In this document: piece after piece, positions 32,588 through 35,799 of the stretch
Layout of the letters: each line of letters opens with the position of its first letter
How positions within the stretch are numbered: the first letter of the stretch is position 1
Assembly (NCBI GenBank): GCA_946482045.1
Contig: CAMLPZ010000005.1
Location: 1 to 35,799, forward strand
DNA: 35,799 nucleotides
DNA from: an uncultured Asticcacaulis sp.
Lineage (GTDB): Bacteria; Pseudomonadota; Alphaproteobacteria; Caulobacterales; Caulobacteraceae
Reading direction: 5' to 3'
Made by a program: the position numbers and the translations under genes
Notes under the pieces: generated by a model
Told to the model about the DNA's origin: nothing
Database searches by the model: none
Seen by the model: the letters and a program-made list of their open reading frames with translations, nothing else

Positions 32588-33342
32588 TTCGCGGCCTCCT
32601 TAGCGGGTTTGGCTTTCAGCGCGTAGTCCGGGTTGTAGGTGGTGAAATCGACCTGCGTCCCCAGTTGCTGGAGATAGGCGATCAGCGCGTCGGCCTCGGT
32701 CGGCGTCCCCGGATCGCCGCTGCCGAAGTCCTGCGGCACGACCTTCTTGCCGTAGCGTTCCTGCAGGCCGGAAGCGTCTTCATCCGGCATGGTCTGGATC
32801 ACGGCGTCGCGTTCGGCGTTCTCAACGTGCGCGTCACTATAGGGCACGCCCAGCACCTTCAGGGCCGCGACCTTGTCCTTCAGGTCCCAGGTCTTCAGCG
32901 GCTTTTTGGCCAAGAGGCTGTAACTGGGCATGATCGATTCCGGCACGACCGAACGCGGGTTCTTGAGGTGCTCAAGGTGCCAGCTGTTGGAGTACTTGCC
33001 GCCGACGCGCGCCAGGTCCGGCCCGGTCCGTTCCGATCCCCAGACAAAGGGGTGGTCGTACATGCTCTCGGCGGCCAGGCTGTAGTGACCGTAGCGCTGG
33101 ACCTCGTCGCGCAGCGGCCGGATCTGCTGCGAATGGCAGGTATTGCAGCCTTCGCGGATGTAGATGTCCTGGCCGGCCAGTTCGAGCGGGGTCAGGGGAC
33201 GGACGCCCTTGACCGGTTCGATCGTCGTCTGCATGCGGAACAGCGGCACGATCTCGACAATGCCGCCGATCGAGACGGCGATGACCGAAAAAATCAGCAG
33301 CCAGATGGAGTTGCGTTCAAGCTTTTTGTGCGATTCTAGCAT
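32584..33342 (-). CDS. ccoO: Cbb3 oxidase subunit CcoO (monohaem cytochrome c)
   Basis: The 252-residue subunit has an N-terminal helix (about 12-33), the haem motif CNTCH (Cys66, Cys69, His70) in the typical [13 protein letters not shown] context, and a Met ligand probably in IMPSY. It feeds electrons to CcoN. It begins nine bases after the ccoN stop, with the family start [11 protein letters not shown]. Confidence 0.96.
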   Translation of the reverse strand: MLESHKKLERNSIWLLIFSVIAVSIGGIVEIVPLFRMQTTIEPVKGVRPLTPLELAGQDIYIREGCNTCHSQQIRPLRDEVQRYGHYSLAAESMYDHPFVWGSERTGPDLARVGGKYSNSWHLEHLKNPRSVVPESIMPSYSLLAKKPLKTWDLKDKVAALKVLGVPYSDAHVENAERDAVIQTMPDEDASGLQERYGKKVVPQDFGSGDPGTPTEADALIAYLQQLGTQVDFTTYNPDYALKAKPAKEAAK

Positions 33343-33351
33343 TGTGGCCTC

Positions 33352-34830
33352 CTATTCCGCCGCGACGAGGACAGGGTCAGTGGTCGGTGACTGAACCACC
33401 GAAGGCAGTTTGATGGTGCGCCATATGTTGTAGGCCATGATCAGACCACCGATCAGGAACAGGACGCCGCCCAGGGCGCGGATAATGTAATAGGGGTGCA
33501 TGGCCTGGACGACTTCGACGAAGGAATAGGTCAGGAAACCCATCTCGTCGTAGGCGCGCCACATCAGGCCCTGCATGATGCCAGCGACCCACATCGAGGT
33601 GATGTAGAGCACAATGCCGACGGTCGAGATCCACAGGTGGACCGAGATCAGCTTGGTCGAGAACATGCCGGCCTTCTTCCACAGGTGCGGAACGAGGTAG
33701 TAGATGGCGCCGAACGAGATGTAGGCGACCCAGCCGAGCGCACCGGCATGCACGTGGCCCACAGTCCAGTTGGTGTAGTGCGACAGCGAATTGACGGTCT
33801 TGATCGACATCAGCGGACCTTCGAAGGTCGACATGCCGTAGAAGGCCAGGGCGATGATCATGAATTGAAGGACCGGATCGTCGCGCAGCTTGTGCCAGGC
33901 GCCCGACAGGGTCATCATACCGTTGATCATCCCGCCCCAGGACGGCATCCACAGCATGATCGAGAAGGTCATGCCGAGCGTCTGTGCCCAGTCGGGCAGC
34001 GACGTATAAAGCAGGTGGTGCGGACCGGCCCAGATATAGATGAAGATCAGCGACCAGAAGTGGATGATCGACAGGCGGTAGGAATAGACCGGGCGATCGG
34101 CCTGCTTAGGGACGTAGTAATACATCATGCCCAGAAAGCCCGCCGTGAGGAAGAAACCCACGGCGTTATGGCCATACCACCACTGGATCAGGGCCGACTG
34201 AACCCCCGCCCAGGCCGAATAGCTCTTCACGCTGACCGCCGACACAGGCAGGGTAACATTGTTGACCAGATGAAGGAGCGCGATGGTGACGATAAAGCTC
34301 AGGAAGAACCAGTTGGCGACATAGATGTGCTTCTCCTTGCGCAGGGTCAGGGTCATCAGATAGTTGATGAAGTAGACGACCCAGACCACCGTCAGCCACA
34401 GGTCGGCATACCACTCAGGCTCCGCGTATTCCTTGCCTTGCGTGACGCCGAACAGGTAACCCAGCCCCGCCATCAGGATGAAGGCCTGGTAACCCCAGAA
34501 GTGGAACCACGCCATCTTCGTACTGAAGAGGCGCGTCTGGCAGGTGCGCTGGACCACGTGGTACGAGGTGGCGAACAGGATGTTGCCGCCAAAGGCAAAG
34601 ATGACCGCGGAGGTATGCAGCGGGCGCAGACGGCCGAAGGTCAGGAAAGGCTCGAGATTGAGCCAAGGAAACGCCATCTGGAAGGCGATCAGGACGCCGA
34701 CGGCGAACCCTGCGATCGCCCAGACCATGGCCGCGATCGTGAAGTATTTGATGATGGTCTCATCATAGCGCGACGGCGGCGATATGGCTTTTCCCCTCGC
34801 CCCTTCAGCTATTGTCTGGACAGTTTGCAT
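33352..34830 (-). CDS. ccoN: Cbb3 oxidase catalytic subunit CcoN
   Basis: The 492-residue subunit has about twelve helices and holds haem b, haem b3 and CuB for reduction of oxygen with proton pumping. Recognisable ligand regions are [32 protein letters not shown] and [14 protein letters not shown] lies seven bases before the ATG. It follows the safE-like gene by 17 bases, so both are likely read from the FNR/FixK box at 35630. Confidence 0.97.
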   Translation of the reverse strand: MQTVQTIAEGARGKAISPPSRYDETIIKYFTIAAMVWAIAGFAVGVLIAFQMAFPWLNLEPFLTFGRLRPLHTSAVIFAFGGNILFATSYHVVQRTCQTRLFSTKMAWFHFWGYQAFILMAGLGYLFGVTQGKEYAEPEWYADLWLTVVWVVYFINYLMTLTLRKEKHIYVANWFFLSFIVTIALLHLVNNVTLPVSAVSVKSYSAWAGVQSALIQWWYGHNAVGFFLTAGFLGMMYYYVPKQADRPVYSYRLSIIHFWSLIFIYIWAGPHHLLYTSLPDWAQTLGMTFSIMLWMPSWGGMINGMMTLSGAWHKLRDDPVLQFMIIALAFYGMSTFEGPLMSIKTVNSLSHYTNWTVGHVHAGALGWVAYISFGAIYYLVPHLWKKAGMFSTKLISVHLWISTVGIVLYITSMWVAGIMQGLMWRAYDEMGFLTYSFVEVVQAMHPYYIIRALGGVLFLIGGLIMAYNIWRTIKLPSVVQSPTTDPVLVAAE

Positions 34831-34847
34831 ATATCACTCCTGAAGAT

Positions 34848-35558
34848 TCAGCTGAGCGCGAGCGCCAGCAGAACCACCCCATTGATGCCGAACGCGGCCA
34901 GGCTGATGGCCTGACGCGCGCGCGGGCTTGAATTGAGAAAACCGGCCCCGGCGACGCCGATACCCATCAGGACCGGCATGGTGCCAAGCGCAAAGGCAGC
35001 CATGCCCAGGGCGCCTTTAAGCGGATCGGCGGTCGCCGCTACCGCCATGAGCGCGGCGAAAATCATCGGACAGGGCAAAAGGCCCAAGGCGGCGCCGAGG
35101 CCAAGGCGCGCCAAAGGGCTTTGCGCCGCGCCCACGCGCCGCATGGCCTTGACGGCGCAACCGGGCGTAAAGCCGCGGACGACCGGCAGCCGCACGCCAA
35201 AACGGCCAAGAAGACGCTCGGCGAATACGGCCAGAAAACAAACGGCGACAAGTGCCAGCAAGACGTGCCTGACGACGGCAAAAACGGGCGACGCGCTGAT
35301 AAAATGAAAGCTTAAACCCACCACGCCACCCAGGGCGGCATAGGTGAAAAGGCGCCCCGCGTGATAGGGAAACAGAATGTGTGCCAAAGCGCTCTTGCCT
35401 TCCAAACCGGCCGTTTGCCCCAGGACGAAGGTCGAGCACATAGTGGCGCAATGGGTCAGGCTACCCCCCAGGGCCGCCAGGAACAGAGCCACGCTTAACG
35501 GAATACCGGCGCTGGCCAGAAGCGTTCCGCAGTCATATATCCAACGCAAATCAGTCAC
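34848..35558 (-). CDS. SafE/TauE-like (DsbD_2-type) membrane protein heading the cco operon
   Basis: This protein of about 236 residues has six or seven helices and the motif HCATMCSTFVLGQ in the first helix, typical of the TauE/SafE-annotated UreH-like group found beside cbb3 oxidase genes, where a role in metal or thiol handling for the oxidase is suspected. A conserved GLLPCPM lies in the middle. The start is not settled: TTG at 35594 opens the frame, but the FNR/FixK box predicts transcription start at about 35595, so GTG at 35558 gives a normal leader. In many relatives the gene stands after ccoS; here it precedes ccoN. Confidence 0.8.
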   Translation of the reverse strand: MTDLRWIYDCGTLLASAGIPLSVALFLAALGGSLTHCATMCSTFVLGQTAGLEGKSALAHILFPYHAGRLFTYAALGGVVGLSFHFISASPVFAVVRHVLLALVAVCFLAVFAERLLGRFGVRLPVVRGFTPGCAVKAMRRVGAAQSPLARLGLGAALGLLPCPMIFAALMAVAATADPLKGALGMAAFALGTMPVLMGIGVAGAGFLNSSPRARQAISLAAFGINGVVLLALALS

Positions 35559-35629
35559 AGTCGACGCCCGGAAGAAGCCGCACAGGCTTCGCAATTGGGT
35601 CTCAATGACATGGACGGCGCGATTGCGAT

Positions 35630-35643
35630 TTGATCTCAGTCAA
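35630..35643 (-). promoter_or_regulatory. FNR/FixK box for the safE-like-ccoNOQP operon
   Basis: TTGATCTCAGTCAA, extended to TTTGATCTCAGTCAAA, is centred 78.5 bases before GTG 35558 (42.5 before TTG 35594). The -10 region (TCATTG) is weak. Confidence 0.78.
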
Positions 35644-35675
35644 ATTTGCGCCAAACCTTGCTCGCTTCACACGTT

Positions 35676-35689
35676 TTGATCGAGATCAA
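35676..35689 (+). promoter_or_regulatory. FNR/FixK box for hemA
   Basis: TTGATCGAGATCAA is centred 61.5 bases before GTG 35744. A perfect TATAAT lies at 35709-35714, 27-32 bases from the centre. It is divergent from the cco box 33 bases away. Confidence 0.82.
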
Positions 35690-35743
35690 GGCTCAGGCCA
35701 CGGGAAGGTATAATGTCGAAACCAGGTGAGAATGGAGATTTGC

Positions 35744-35799
35744 GTGGACTATACCGCCGCGTTCGAGGCAGCTGTTGATCAGGTTCGCGCCGAGGGGCG
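35744..35799 (+). CDS. hemA: 5-aminolevulinate synthase, N-terminal fragment cut by window edge
   Basis: Only about 18 codons are present: from GTG the reading is MDYTAAFEAAVDQVRAEG, which matches the conserved start of alphaproteobacterial ALAS (MDY-x-x-F-x-x-A-x-x-x-x-x-x-EG). The enzyme joins glycine and succinyl-CoA in the first step of haem synthesis. GGAG is six bases before the GTG; an in-frame ATG at 35732 is an alternative. The divergent FNR/FixK box fits known FnrL/FixK control of hemA. Identity rests on a short match and needs the rest of the gene. Confidence 0.7.
   Translation, partial: MDYTAAFEAAVDQVRAEG

Noticed and set aside
33496..34914. Plus-strand frame of 472 codons opposite ccoN
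   Set aside because: Antisense shadow; the reading is rich in Asp/His/Arg without any fold, while ccoN is unmistakable.
1..35799. tRNA or rRNA genes
   Set aside because: I saw no cloverleaf-like sequence with the T-loop motif and no rRNA-like segment on either strand; gaps between genes are short and accounted for.

Overview
The window reads as a GC-rich alphaproteobacterial chromosome segment. The reasons are an oxygen-sensing FixL/FixJ/FixK circuit, a complete cbb3 oxidase gene set with its assembly genes, an ALAS-type hemA start, and PHB storage genes. The genus cannot be fixed from this sequence alone; the small receiver gene next to fixLJ recalls the Caulobacter FixT arrangement, while a composite palindromic repeat recalls the RIME elements of Rhizobiales.

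Layout. Positions 1-4354 hold a terminator of an upstream gene and a three-gene MacAB/DevBCA-like exporter (ATPase, FtsX-type permease, HlyD-type adaptor). From 4351 to the right end lies an almost continuous low-oxygen island: a P2-type cation ATPase; a universal stress protein (USP) with a zinc alcohol dehydrogenase; a NUDIX hydrolase; a LysM L,D-transpeptidase; PHA synthase, phosphotransacetylase and acetate kinase in one operon; two unknown membrane proteins; phasin; Hsp20; a ChaB-like protein; a second USP with a flavodoxin-like quinone reductase; a periplasmic cytochrome c; acetoacetyl-CoA reductase behind a small lipoprotein; a three-BON protein; and a C-terminally truncated USP. Then comes the control module fixL-fixJ-fixT-like-fixK (22424-25681), bracketed by two copies of a palindromic repeat in opposite orientation. 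The rest is a long minus-strand series safE-like/ccoN-ccoO-ccoQ-ccoP-ccoG-ccoH-ccoS-ccoI-hemN, with hemA starting divergently at the right edge.

How it works together. I find 17 dyads of the form TTGA-N6-TCAA (FNR/FixK box), nearly all in intergenic DNA and mostly 55-80 bases from a start codon, with -10-like hexamers about 30 bases from the box centre. The exporter at the left has none. FixL (haem PAS, His197 and Arg217) and FixJ would switch on fixK through tandem TACGTAG motifs; FixK would then activate the island. The output covers high-affinity respiration and haem supply (cco, hemN, hemA), carbon and redox overflow (PHB, acetate, alcohol dehydrogenase), and a dormancy or stress arm (USPs, Hsp20, BON, L,D-transpeptidase). 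The composition resembles the hypoxic regulons known as DosR in mycobacteria and FixK/Anr in proteobacteria. The most notable items are the density of boxes, a cysteine-free FixT-like pseudo-receiver, two or three promoters that appear to start transcription on the initiation codon, and the RIME-like repeats around the control module.
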